From Streptomyces griseorubiginosus (GTDB lineage: Bacteria > Actinomycetota > Actinomycetes > Streptomycetales > Streptomycetaceae): 64,000 nt of DNA. A program made the position numbers and the translations under genes. Positions 48,936 through 57,229 of this stretch are shown here, in pieces (position 1 is the first letter of the stretch; every line of letters starts with the position of its first letter). The notes beneath the pieces are model-generated. The model made no database searches, had not been told where the DNA came from, and saw nothing but the letters and a program-made list of their open reading frames with translations. Location of the stretch: the NCBI RefSeq assembly GCF_001514195.1, contig NZ_KQ948740.1, positions 248,001 through 312,000 on the forward strand. The letters run 5' to 3'.

Positions 48936-49820
48936 TCACGCCTTCTCGTCGAAGCTGGCGAAGTACGCGGCCGCCATGTCCTCGTCGCCGTGCCCCTGCG
49001 CGGCGGCACGCTCGAAGCGTTCCGCGCTCGCGGCGGCCACGTCCAGGCGTACGCCGCCGCCCGCACCCGCCTCGACGATGAGACGGGCGTCCTTGGCGGC
49101 GGTGGAGACCGCGAACTGGGCCGGGGACAAGCGGCCCTCCAGGATCAGCCCCGACTTCGCGCGCAGGTAGCCCATGTCGAGCGGTCCGCCGTCGATGGCG
49201 TCGAAGAAGCCCTGCGGGTCGACGCCGAGCGCCTTGGCCAGGGCGAGCGCCTCCCCCGCCGCGTTGGTCACCGACAGCACCCAGCTGTTGGCCACCAGCT
49301 TCAGCCGGGTCGCACTGCCCTCGGCCCCGTCCTCCCCGGTCCACACCGTGCGCGCGCCGACGGCGTCGAACACCGGCGAGACCGTGTCCCGGGCGGCGAC
49401 CGGTCCGGCCGCGAGGACCAGCAGCTGACCGGCCTCGGCGGGCTGGCGGGTGCCCAGCACGGGGGCGTCGAAGAAGACCAGTTCACGCTCGCGGGCGAAG
49501 GCGGCCAGGTCGGAGATCGCCTCGACGCCCGCGGTGGTCGACTGCACCCAGGCGACGCCCGGGCGCAGTCCCTCGGCCGCCTGGCGCATCACGTCCAGGG
49601 CCGCGGGGCCGTCGTACAGCATGGTCAGGACGACGTCGGCGCCCCGGACCGCCTCGGCGGGGCTGTCGGCGATCGCGACGCCGTCCTCGGCCAGCGGCCG
49701 CGCCTTGTCGGGGCTGCGGTTCCAGGCGCGGACGGTGTGTCCGGCACGGGCCAGGTTGCGGGCCATGGCGGCGCCCATGATGCCGGTGCCCAGGACGCTC
49801 ACGGTGAGTTTGTCGGTCAT
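48936..49820 (-). CDS. NAD(P)-dependent beta-hydroxyacid dehydrogenase family protein
   Basis: A 294-residue protein. The cofactor motif is SVLGTGIMGAAMARNLARAG (7-26). The substrate motif is DAPVLGTRQPAEAGQLLVLA, and the catalytic Lys is in RLKLVANSWVLSV. It belongs to the 3-hydroxyisobutyrate, tartronate-semialdehyde and glyoxylate/imine reductase family. The GTR-x-x-A substitution in the substrate motif departs from the usual SGG-x-x-A-x-x-G, so the native acid is uncertain. It lies 94 bp downstream of the cyclodipeptide synthase gene in the same direction. Confidence 0.9.
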   Translation of the reverse strand: MTDKLTVSVLGTGIMGAAMARNLARAGHTVRAWNRSPDKARPLAEDGVAIADSPAEAVRGADVVLTMLYDGPAALDVMRQAAEGLRPGVAWVQSTTAGVEAISDLAAFARERELVFFDAPVLGTRQPAEAGQLLVLAAGPVAARDTVSPVFDAVGARTVWTGEDGAEGSATRLKLVANSWVLSVTNAAGEALALAKALGVDPQGFFDAIDGGPLDMGYLRAKSGLILEGRLSPAQFAVSTAAKDARLIVEAGAGGGVRLDVAAASAERFERAAAQGHGDEDMAAAYFASFDEKA

Positions 49821-49914
49821 GACGTCAACTCTCTGCGGGGGTGCGGTGGTGCTGTCCGGTGTCGAGCTTGCCGGAAGCGGCGCGGGACGGCACACCCCGG
49901 GTCCCGGTGCGTCG

Positions 49915-50658
49915 TCAGCGTGCCGCCGGGAGCGGCTCGACGGTGACGAAGCCCTGGGTGTCCGCGGCCGGGAGCTGGGCGTCCGGGCCGTAGAGGAAGC
50001 CCGCGAGGGCCGGGGTGGCCCGGTAGGCGAAGACGGACGCCGGGACGCCGAGGATGCCCGGGGTGTCCAGGAGGAAGGGCAGCTCGCTGTCCAAGTACTC
50101 CGCACCTGCTGTCAGTTGGTCGGCGGTCGGGGTCCAGTCGGCGGGCATCGTGGTGCGCAGGACGCCGGAGACCATGCGGGTGCAGGTGGCGTGGAAGGCG
50201 GGCTGTTCCCGGTGGGCGCGGGCGATGCGCTCACGGGCGGCCCGGTACGCGGGGGTGTCGTGGAAGTCGTGGAACTGCGCGACGCGGAGGCGGTCGGGGT
50301 CGAGTCGCGCGGAGTCCACGGCTCGGGCGACGCGGTTGGCCGTCTGGCGTACGTCGCGGTGGGCGCGGGCTCGGGCGTGCCGGGGTTCGTAGCCGCGGCC
50401 GAGGTAGGTGCAGGCGACGGTGTCGGTGCCGGGGTGGGCGATCTCGATCCGGGTGAAGCGGGCGGCGGCCCAGTGCAGCAGCGCGACGAGCCGGTCCTCG
50501 GAGAACCAGCCGTTGCCGGGGCTGATCCCGAGGAACACGTGGTGCCCGGCCGCGACGAGGCCCGTGCAGCGCTCGGAGAACGGGGTGGCGACGAAGCCGT
50601 CGCCTCGGTGGCCCTCGACCGAGGGTGTCCAGGTCGTCGGCATCGCCCACTCGTGCAT
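49915..50658 (-). CDS. tRNA-dependent cyclodipeptide synthase (CDPS)
   Basis: A 247-residue Rossmann-fold enzyme resembling AlbC. It takes aminoacyl groups from two charged tRNAs to form a diketopiperazine. Key residues align with AlbC at matching spacing: nucleophile Ser46 in FLGISPGNGWFSED (AlbC Ser37), Asn49 (Asn40), Tyr188 and Glu192 in GAEYLDSELPFLL (Tyr178, Glu182) and Tyr212 in SVFAYR (Tyr202). The start at 50658 has a GGGGGG ribosome-binding-like run six bases upstream; ATG at 50643 is an alternative. No cyclodipeptide oxidase, P450 or methyltransferase is adjacent. The amino acids used cannot be told with confidence. Confidence 0.9.
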   Translation of the reverse strand: MHEWAMPTTWTPSVEGHRGDGFVATPFSERCTGLVAAGHHVFLGISPGNGWFSEDRLVALLHWAAARFTRIEIAHPGTDTVACTYLGRGYEPRHARARAHRDVRQTANRVARAVDSARLDPDRLRVAQFHDFHDTPAYRAARERIARAHREQPAFHATCTRMVSGVLRTTMPADWTPTADQLTAGAEYLDSELPFLLDTPGILGVPASVFAYRATPALAGFLYGPDAQLPAADTQGFVTVEPLPAAR

Positions 50659-50875
50659 CGTCGCCCCCCGTGTCCCGCAGTGCCGCACTCGTCGCCTTCG
50701 AGAGCTCGCGGCCTTCGCCGGCTCGTCGCCTTCGAGGGTAGGAGAGCCGGTGGGCGCGTCGGCTCCGCCGCCGGGGAACTCCCGCGGATGGGCGAACGGC
50801 ATGTGACGCACGCCTCACCGCGCCGCCCGCGGAAGGTCTCGCCTCGTCGGCCGCTCAGGGCGGAGGGTGGGCGGC

Positions 50876-51778
50876 ATGAACGATCACCGCGTGGCGCCCG
50901 TCAGCGAGGAGGCCGGTGAGGTGCGGCGCTTCTGGGAGCGCCTCGGCCTGCCGGGGCTGGTAGACGTCCACACCCACTTCATGCCCGAGCGTGTCCTGCA
51001 CAAGGTCTGGGACTACTTCGACTCCGTCGGACCGCTCACCGGCGGCATGGAGTGGCCGATCACCTACCGCACGGAGGAGGCGGAACGCACGGCCGTCCTG
51101 CGGGAGTTCGGCGTCCGGGCCTTCACCGCGATGCTGTACCCCCACAAGCCCGGCATGGCCAGGTGGCTGAACGGCTGGGCCGCCGACTTCGCCGCCCGCA
51201 CCCCGGACTGTCTGCACACCTGCACGCTCTACCCCGAGCCGGACGTCGAGGCCTATGTCCAGGAGGCATTGGAGGCGGGCGCGCGGGTGTTCAAGGCCCA
51301 TGTGCAGGTGGGCGGCTACGACCCGGCCGACGACCTTCTCCACCGGGCCTGGGGCCTGCTGGCCGAGGCCGGTGTCCCGGTGGTGATCCACTGCGGGTCC
51401 GGGCCCGCACCCGGCAAGCACACCGGCCCCGAGAACATCGCGCGGGTGCTGGCGAGGCACCCGGGGCTGCGGCTGATCGTCGCGCACATGGGGATGCCGG
51501 AGTACACGGAGTTCCTGGACCTCGCCGAGCGGTACGAGGAGGTGCGGCTGGACACGACCATGGCGTTCACCGACTTCACCGAGGCGTTCATGCCGTTCCC
51601 CGCCGCGGAGCTGCCCCGGCTCACCGCGCTCGGCGACCGGGTGCTGCTCGGCTCCGACTTCCCCAACATCCCCTACGCCTACCTGCACCAGCTCAGGTCG
51701 CTGGAGCGGCTCGGACTGGGCGACGCCTGGCTGCGGGCGGTGTGCCACGACAACGCGGCGGACCTGTTCGGCCTGTGA
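50876..51778 (+). CDS. Amidohydrolase-family TIM-barrel metalloenzyme
   Basis: A 300-residue protein with ATG nine bases after CGGAGGG. Metal ligands follow the amidohydrolase 2 pattern: LVDVHTHFMPE (His-x-His near 29), VVIHCGSGPAPGKH, LRLIVAHMGMPEY and LLGSDFPNIPY (Asp near 262). The family includes ACMSD decarboxylases, 4-oxalomesaconate hydratase and related carboxylase-like enzymes. The substrate is not determined. It is divergent from the CDPS gene. Its stop is the start of a 39-bp repeat array. Confidence 0.9.
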   Translation: MNDHRVAPVSEEAGEVRRFWERLGLPGLVDVHTHFMPERVLHKVWDYFDSVGPLTGGMEWPITYRTEEAERTAVLREFGVRAFTAMLYPHKPGMARWLNGWAADFAARTPDCLHTCTLYPEPDVEAYVQEALEAGARVFKAHVQVGGYDPADDLLHRAWGLLAEAGVPVVIHCGSGPAPGKHTGPENIARVLARHPGLRLIVAHMGMPEYTEFLDLAERYEEVRLDTTMAFTDFTEAFMPFPAAELPRLTALGDRVLLGSDFPNIPYAYLHQLRSLERLGLGDAWLRAVCHDNAADLFGL

Positions 51779-51905
51779 CACCGCCCGCGCTCACTGGTCG
51801 GCCGACTCGGCCTGTGACACCACCCGCGGTCGGCGTTCGGACGATTCGGCCTGTGACACCGCCCGCGGTCGGGGTTCAGAGGATTCGGCCCGGCACACCG
51901 CCCGC
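51767..51905. repeat. 39-bp tandem repeat, four copies, spanning the amidohydrolase stop codon
   Basis: Copies of (t/c)tcggcctgtgacaccgcccgcg start at 51767, 51806, 51845 and 51884, an exact 39-bp period with the last copy degenerate. The first holds the stop codon TGA (51776-51778). The array fills most of the gap to the convergent aldehyde dehydrogenase. Confidence 0.93.
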
Positions 51906-51918
51906 TCCCGGCGGGCGG

Positions 51919-53241
51919 TCAGACGAGCGGCTTCTCCAGGATCGCCTTTCGGTGGCTGAAGGTCTCGATGGAGTACCGGCCGTGGTAGTTGCCCATGCCG
52001 CTCTCGCCCACTCCGCCGAACGGCAGGTCGGAGACGGTGAGATGGGCGAGCGGGAGACCGTAGCCGAGGCCGCCGGAGGAGGTCTCGTCGGCGATGCGGC
52101 CGCGGGTGGTGTCGGAGTCGGTGAACACGTACAGCGCGAGCGGCTTGTCGCGGTCGTTGATGAAGTCGATGGCGGCGTCGAGGCCGTCGACGGTGACGAT
52201 CGGCAGGATCGGGCCGAAGATCTCCTCCCGCATGACCGGCGCCTCGGGGTCGACGTCGGCGAGGACGGTGGGTGCGATGTACTTGGCTGTCCGGTCGCTC
52301 TCGCCGCCGACGACCGTGCGGCCGGAGTCCAGCAGGCCGGTGAGGCGGTCGAAGTGCCGTTCGTTGATGATGCGGCCGTACTCGCCGGAGGCGGCCGGGT
52401 CGGTGCCGTAGAGCGTCTCGACGGCCTTCACGAACAGGGGTTCCAGGGTGGCGGCGGTCTCCGGGTCGGTGAGGACGTAGTCGGGGGCGACGCAGGTCTG
52501 TCCGGCGTTGAGGAACTTGCCGCGGACCAGCCGGTCGGCGACCACGGCGAGGTCGGCGTCGCGGTCGACGAACGCCGGGGACTTGCCGCCCAGTTCGAGG
52601 GTGACCGGGGTGAGGTGCTCGGCGGCGGCGCGCAGGACGATCCGGCCGACCGTGCCGTTGCCGGTGTAGAAGATGTGGTCGAAGCGCTCGGCGAGCAGGG
52701 CCGTGGTCTCGGGGACACCGCCCTCGACGACGGCCACCGCGTCGGTGTCCAGGTAGGCGGGGACCAGCCGGGCGATGGCCGCGGAGGTGGCGGGGGCCAG
52801 CTCGCTCGGCTTGGCGACCACGGCGTTGCCCGCGGCGAGGGCGCCGACCACGGGGGCGAGCAGCAGCTGGGCCGGGTAGTTCCAGGGGGCGATGACGAGG
52901 ACCACGCCGAGCGGGTCGTACTGCGTCCACGCGGTGGCGTCGGCGCCCAGGTGCGCCGGGACCGGCGCGGACTCGGGGCGCAGCCAGTCGGTGAGATGGT
53001 CCAGGGTGTGGTCGATCTCGCGGATCGTGAAGTCGATCTCGGTGCGGAAGGCCTCGGTGGAGCTCTTGCCCAGGTCGGCGTGGAGGGCGGCGGCCAGTTC
53101 CGTGCCGTTCTCCGTGAGCAGCTCGCGCAGGCGGCGCAGCTGGGTCGTGCGCCATTCGACGGGCTTGGTGCGGCCGCTGCGGAAGGTGGCGCGCAGTCGG
53201 GCGACGACGTCGGCGGGCTGCTCGGGGGCGGGGTGGTTCAC
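51919..53241 (-). CDS. Class 3 aldehyde dehydrogenase
   Basis: A 440-residue NAD(P)-dependent enzyme. The substrate and cofactor motifs are VLVIAPWNYPAQLLLAPVVG, AKPSELAPAT, the catalytic Glu in TLELGGKSPAFV, and the catalytic Cys in FLNAGQTCVAPDYV. The C-terminal KPLALYVF and SDLPFGGVGESGMGNYHG are typical of fatty-aldehyde/coniferyl-aldehyde dehydrogenases of this class. It oxidises an aldehyde to an acid. Full length and intact. Confidence 0.94.
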   Translation of the reverse strand: MNHPAPEQPADVVARLRATFRSGRTKPVEWRTTQLRRLRELLTENGTELAAALHADLGKSSTEAFRTEIDFTIREIDHTLDHLTDWLRPESAPVPAHLGADATAWTQYDPLGVVLVIAPWNYPAQLLLAPVVGALAAGNAVVAKPSELAPATSAAIARLVPAYLDTDAVAVVEGGVPETTALLAERFDHIFYTGNGTVGRIVLRAAAEHLTPVTLELGGKSPAFVDRDADLAVVADRLVRGKFLNAGQTCVAPDYVLTDPETAATLEPLFVKAVETLYGTDPAASGEYGRIINERHFDRLTGLLDSGRTVVGGESDRTAKYIAPTVLADVDPEAPVMREEIFGPILPIVTVDGLDAAIDFINDRDKPLALYVFTDSDTTRGRIADETSSGGLGYGLPLAHLTVSDLPFGGVGESGMGNYHGRYSIETFSHRKAILEKPLV

Positions 53242-53341
53242 GGGTGCCTCGCTGGGGTGCGCGGGCCTTGCGGCCTGGGTCTCGACGGTCAGATGTATAT
53301 TGCAACCTTTTCGGGTCGGAGGAAATTCCGGGCCGCCTTCG

Positions 53342-54529
53342 CTACTTTCCGTGACGGCTCGGCAGCCCCTGCCGCCGTCCCTCCAGGTACGCGCGTTCCG
53401 CCGGGTTCTCGGTGAGCTCGGCGGCCCTCGCGTAGGCGTCCGCGGCCTCCGCCCCGCGGTCCAGGCGGCGCAGCAGGTCGGCCCGGACGGCGTGCAGGAC
53501 GTGGTAGCCGTCGAGGTCGAGGGCGTCGACGAGGGCGAGCGCCTCGGCCGGCCCGTCCGTCTCGGCCACGGCGACCGCGCGGTTGAGGGCCACCACCGGA
53601 CCGGGAGCCACGGCCATGAGCTGGTCGTACAGCCGGCGGACCTGGTCCCAGTCGGTCGGCGGCTCGCTGTGCACGGCCTGGATGGCCGCCTGGATCTGGT
53701 ACGGCCCGGGCCGGTTCCGGCGCAGACACCGCCGTACGAGCGACTGGCCCTCGGCGATCAGCTCCCGGTCCCAGCGGGTGGGGTCCTGTTCGGACAGGGG
53801 GACGAGGGCGCCCGTGTCGTCGGTGCGGGCGGCTCGGCGGGACTCGATGAGCAGCATCAGCGCGAGCAGGCCGGTGGCCTCGGGTTCGTCCGGCATCAGT
53901 TCGGTCAGCAGCCGGCCCAGCCGCACGGCCTCCTCGCACAGCTCGGGCGTGCCGCCGTAGCCCTCGTTGAAGATCAGGTAGACCACGGCGAGGACACCGC
54001 CCAGCCGGTCGGGCAGGTCGGCGTCGCGGGGCACGCGGTACGGGATGCGGGCGTCGCGGATCTTGGCCTTGGCGCGGACCAGGCGCTGGGCCATGGTCGG
54101 TTCGGGGACCAGGAAAGCGCGGGCGATCTGCGCGGTGGTGAGACCGCCGAGCAGCCGCAGGGTGAGGGCGACCCGGGCCTGGGGCGCGAGCGCGGGGTGG
54201 CAGCAGGTGAAGAGGAGCCGGAGCCGTTCGTCGCGCACGGGGCCCTCCTCGGGCGGCGGGTCGGGGGTGTGCAGCAGGGCGGCCTCGGTGTGCCGGGCCT
54301 CGCGGGTGGACTCTCTGCGCAGCCGGTCGACGGCGCGGTTGCGGGCGGTGGTGATGATCCAGCCGGCCGGGCTGGGCGGCACTCCGGTCTCCGGCCAGCG
54401 CCGGACCGCCGTGGCGAAGGCGTCCTGGACCGCTTCCTCGGCGAGGTCGATGTCACCGAGGAAGCGGACCAGGACGGCGACCGCGCGGCCGTACTCCGCG
54501 CGGAAGACCGCCTCGATGTCGAGGGTCAT
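53342..54529 (-). CDS. ECF42-type RNA polymerase sigma factor with C-terminal helical extension
   Basis: A 395-residue ECF sigma factor. Sigma2 has MTLDIEAVFRAEYGRAVAVL and VQDAFATAVRRWPETG, and sigma4 has LTTAQIARAFLVPEPTMAQR. A 200-residue C-terminal TPR-like helical region follows (GYGGTPELCEEAVRLGRLL, NRAVAVAETDGPAEALALVD). This layout, with a YCII/DGPF-type gene overlapping upstream, is the signature of the ECF42 group. The extension is thought to replace an anti-sigma factor. The start ATG shares a base with the stop of the YCII gene. Confidence 0.93.
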   Translation of the reverse strand: MTLDIEAVFRAEYGRAVAVLVRFLGDIDLAEEAVQDAFATAVRRWPETGVPPSPAGWIITTARNRAVDRLRRESTREARHTEAALLHTPDPPPEEGPVRDERLRLLFTCCHPALAPQARVALTLRLLGGLTTAQIARAFLVPEPTMAQRLVRAKAKIRDARIPYRVPRDADLPDRLGGVLAVVYLIFNEGYGGTPELCEEAVRLGRLLTELMPDEPEATGLLALMLLIESRRAARTDDTGALVPLSEQDPTRWDRELIAEGQSLVRRCLRRNRPGPYQIQAAIQAVHSEPPTDWDQVRRLYDQLMAVAPGPVVALNRAVAVAETDGPAEALALVDALDLDGYHVLHAVRADLLRRLDRGAEAADAYARAAELTENPAERAYLEGRRQGLPSRHGK

Positions 54530-54885
54530 CAGTCCTCGGACTGGTGCTGGAAGGGGCGCACCTCGATGGGCAGGGTGGTCGCCAGTGCCGCCTTGCGACC
54601 CCACTCCAGGGCCGCGTCGAGGTCCGGCGCCTTCACGATGCACAGGCCGCCGAGCTGTTCCTTGCCCTCGGCGTACGGTCCGTCGGTGATCAGGACGTCG
54701 CCGTCGCGGGGGCGCAGCACGGTCGAGGCGTCGGGTCCGTGCAGGCCTCCGGCGAAGACCCAGGCGCCGGCCTCGTGCAGCTCCTGGTGGAAGACGTCGA
54801 GCCGCTTGCCGATCTCGGCCATCACCTCGGGCGGCGGCAGCTCGTCCCAGCCGGGCTGCATGACGTTGAGCAGGTAGTACCCCAT
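54529..54885 (-). CDS. YCII-related (DGPF-type) protein, ECF42 partner
   Basis: A 118-residue protein with GYYLLNVMQPGWDELPPPEV, the DGPF-like motif VLITDGPYAEGKEQLGGLCI and GRKAALATTLPIEVRPF. YCII/DGPF proteins are typically the regulated target and partner of ECF42 sigma factors. Function is unclear; a ligand-binding or hydrolase-like role has been suggested. Its TGA overlaps the sigma ATG by one base, so both are translated from one transcript. Confidence 0.92.
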   Translation of the reverse strand: MGYYLLNVMQPGWDELPPPEVMAEIGKRLDVFHQELHEAGAWVFAGGLHGPDASTVLRPRDGDVLITDGPYAEGKEQLGGLCIVKAPDLDAALEWGRKAALATTLPIEVRPFQHQSED

Positions 54886-54979
54886 GGCGTTCTCCTCCTG
54901 TGAGCTTGTCTCACCTCCTACACGAACGCCACACCCCCGATTCGACACCGCGCACGACCGGATCGGGAGAATCTTCTCC

Positions 54980-56026
54980 ATGACCTCCGCACCGCACCCG
55001 CTCCTCGCCACCGCCCGCACGCTCGCCGACGGTCTGCTCGCCCCGCAGGCGGCACGGGTCGACCAGGAGGGGGTGCCCGTGAGCCACATCGAGGCGATCA
55101 GGCGGTCGGGGCTGCTCGGGGTGAGCGCGCCGGTCGAGTACGGCGGTGCGGGCGCCCCCGACACGGTGGCGCGGGAGGTCCAGGAGATCCTCGCCGGGGC
55201 CTGCTGCTCGACCTGGTTCGTGCAGACCCAGCACCACACGCCGGTGCGGATGCTCGCGCAGACCGACCTGCCGGTGCGGGAGCGGCTGCTGCGAGCGCTG
55301 GCGACCGGTGAGCTGCTGGCCGGGATCGCGTTCGCGCACGTCCGGGTCTTTCCGCGGGTGCCGGTGCGGGCGACGGCCGAGCGGGGCGGCTGGCGGTTCG
55401 ACGGGGCGGTGCCCTGGTACACCGGCTGGGGCCTCAACGACGTGATGCTGCTGGCCGGGGTGACCGAGGCCGACGAAGTGGTGTTCGCCTTCACCGAGGC
55501 CCGCGAGCAGGCGGGCCTGCGGGCGTCGGAGCCGATGCGGCTCGCGGCGCTCACCGCGTCCCGCACGGTCTCCCTGGCCCTGGACGGTCTGTGGCTGCCC
55601 GACGAGTCGGTGGTGCTGCGCACCCCGCAGAAGCAGTTCGCGCTCATCGACCTGCCGCGCAACACCAACGCCTCCCCCGCCGTCTTCGGGGTGGCGTACG
55701 CGGCGCTCCGGGTACTGGAGGACGCGGGCGAGCCGGAGACCGCGGAAGCGCTGCGCGGCCCTCTCGACGAGGTGCGCGGGCAGGCGTACGCGCTGGCCGG
55801 TCATCCCGTCCCGCACGAGCGCGTCGCCGAACGGCTGGCGCTCAAGACGCGCTCGTACGACCTGATGCGCACGGCCACGACCGCGGCGGTCGTGGCCGGC
55901 GGCGGCCGGGCCACGGCCCTCGACGGTACGGCCCAACGGCTGTTCCGCGAGGGGATGTTCCTGCTGGTGCAGGGGCAGACGGCCGAGGTGCGACGGGCGC
56001 ATCTGGAGGCACTGGCCAAGAGCTAG
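54980..56026 (+). CDS. Acyl-CoA dehydrogenase-like protein
   Basis: A 348-residue flavoprotein of the acyl-CoA dehydrogenase fold. N-terminal RRSGLLGVSAPVEYGGAGAP and the mid-region GGWRFDGAVPWYTGWGLNDV fit the family, with HERVAERLALKTRSYDLMRT in the C-terminal helices. The catalytic Glu of fatty-acyl enzymes is not obvious, so it may be a monooxygenase-like relative. It starts divergently 94 bp from the YCII gene and ends close to ssuD. It may belong functionally with the sulfur genes, but is transcribed the other way. Confidence 0.85.
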   Translation: MTSAPHPLLATARTLADGLLAPQAARVDQEGVPVSHIEAIRRSGLLGVSAPVEYGGAGAPDTVAREVQEILAGACCSTWFVQTQHHTPVRMLAQTDLPVRERLLRALATGELLAGIAFAHVRVFPRVPVRATAERGGWRFDGAVPWYTGWGLNDVMLLAGVTEADEVVFAFTEAREQAGLRASEPMRLAALTASRTVSLALDGLWLPDESVVLRTPQKQFALIDLPRNTNASPAVFGVAYAALRVLEDAGEPETAEALRGPLDEVRGQAYALAGHPVPHERVAERLALKTRSYDLMRTATTAAVVAGGGRATALDGTAQRLFREGMFLLVQGQTAEVRRAHLEALAKS

Positions 56027-56056
56027 TGCCTGTACGGCGGGCGTGCGGCAGTCGTC

Positions 56057-57199
56057 TCAGCTCGCGAAGGGCACCTGCGCCGCGGGGGCGGCCGTCCTGC
56101 CCGACGGGTGGTGCCACAGGCCCTGTGCGGCCAGCCGCGGGAGGACGCCCTCGCCGAACCAGTACGCCTCCTCCAGGTGCGGGTAGCCGGAGAGCACGAA
56201 CTCGTCGATGCCGAGGGCGTGGTACTCCTTGATCCGCTCGGCTACCTCGTCGTGGCTGCCGACCAGCGCGGTGCCCGCACCACCGCGCACCAGGCCGATG
56301 CCGGCCCAGAGGTTGGGGTGGATCTCCAGACGGTCGCGGTCGCCGCCGTGCAGGGCGAGCATCCGCTGCTGTCCCTCGGACTCGCTGCGGGAGAGACCGG
56401 CCTGCACCGACCTGACGGTCTCGGCGTCGAAGCCCGCGAGGAGCCGGTTCGCCTCGGCCCAGGCCTGTTCGGAGGTGTCGCGGGTGATGACGTGCAGGCG
56501 GATCCCGAAGCGCAGGGTGCGGCCCTGCTGCGCCGCGAGCCCCCGGATCCAGGCGATCTTCTCGGCGACCTGCGCGGGCGGCTCGCCCCAGGTGAGGTAC
56601 ACGTCGACGTACTTCGCGGCGACCTCCCCCGCGATCGGCGAGGACCCGCCGAAGTAGACCTCGGGCACCGGGTCGGGCACCCGGGCCAGCCGGGCGTCCT
56701 CGACCTGGAGGTGCTCACCGTTCAGGTCGACGGTCTTGCCCTCCCACAACCCCCGTACCACTTCCAGGAATTCTCCGGTACGGCGGTAGCGCGCGTCCTT
56801 GTCGAGGAAGTCCCCGTAGGCGCGCTGTTCGTGGCTCTCGCCGCCGGTGACCACGTTGAGCAGGAGCCGTCCGCCGGACTGGCGCTGGAAGGTGGACGCC
56901 ATCTGGGCGGCGAGCGTCGGCGAGACGAAGCCGGGCCGGAAGGCGACCAGGAACTTCAGCCGCTCGGTGTTCTGGCTGACCATCGCTGTCGTCAGCCATG
57001 CGTCCTCGCACCAGGCGCCCGTGGGGGTGAGCGCGCCCACGAAGCCCAGGTCCTCGGCGGCGCGGCCGATCTGGCTCAGATAGGCGACCGTCGGCGGCCG
57101 GTCCTGTCCGGAGACCGTGGCCGGTGTGCCGTGACCGCCGCCCACGACATGGCGGCTGTCGCCGTTGGTGGGCAGGAACCAGTGGAAGGTGAGGGACAT
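56057..57199 (-). CDS. ssuD: FMNH2-dependent alkanesulfonate monooxygenase SsuD-like
   Basis: A 380-residue luciferase-like monooxygenase that releases sulfite from alkanesulfonates. It has FHWFLPTNGDSRHVVGGGHG, the RFAPGFVSPT-like VAFRPGFVSPTLAAQ, LLLNVVTGGESHEQRAYGDF and EVYFGGSSPIAGEVAAKY. Residues typical of SsuD (His/Arg in these motifs) are retained. It closes a five-gene operon and needs reduced FMN from SsuE, also in this operon. The C-terminal 20 residues are species-specific. Confidence 0.94.
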   Translation of the reverse strand: MSLTFHWFLPTNGDSRHVVGGGHGTPATVSGQDRPPTVAYLSQIGRAAEDLGFVGALTPTGAWCEDAWLTTAMVSQNTERLKFLVAFRPGFVSPTLAAQMASTFQRQSGGRLLLNVVTGGESHEQRAYGDFLDKDARYRRTGEFLEVVRGLWEGKTVDLNGEHLQVEDARLARVPDPVPEVYFGGSSPIAGEVAAKYVDVYLTWGEPPAQVAEKIAWIRGLAAQQGRTLRFGIRLHVITRDTSEQAWAEANRLLAGFDAETVRSVQAGLSRSESEGQQRMLALHGGDRDRLEIHPNLWAGIGLVRGGAGTALVGSHDEVAERIKEYHALGIDEFVLSGYPHLEEAYWFGEGVLPRLAAQGLWHHPSGRTAAPAAQVPFAS

Positions 57200-57229
57200 G
57201 TGGGGGTCTCCGATCTCTGGAAGATGCCG

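Noticed and set aside
51767..51905. CRISPR array
   Set aside because: Units are contiguous and include a gene stop codon. There are no unique spacers and no cas genes in the window.
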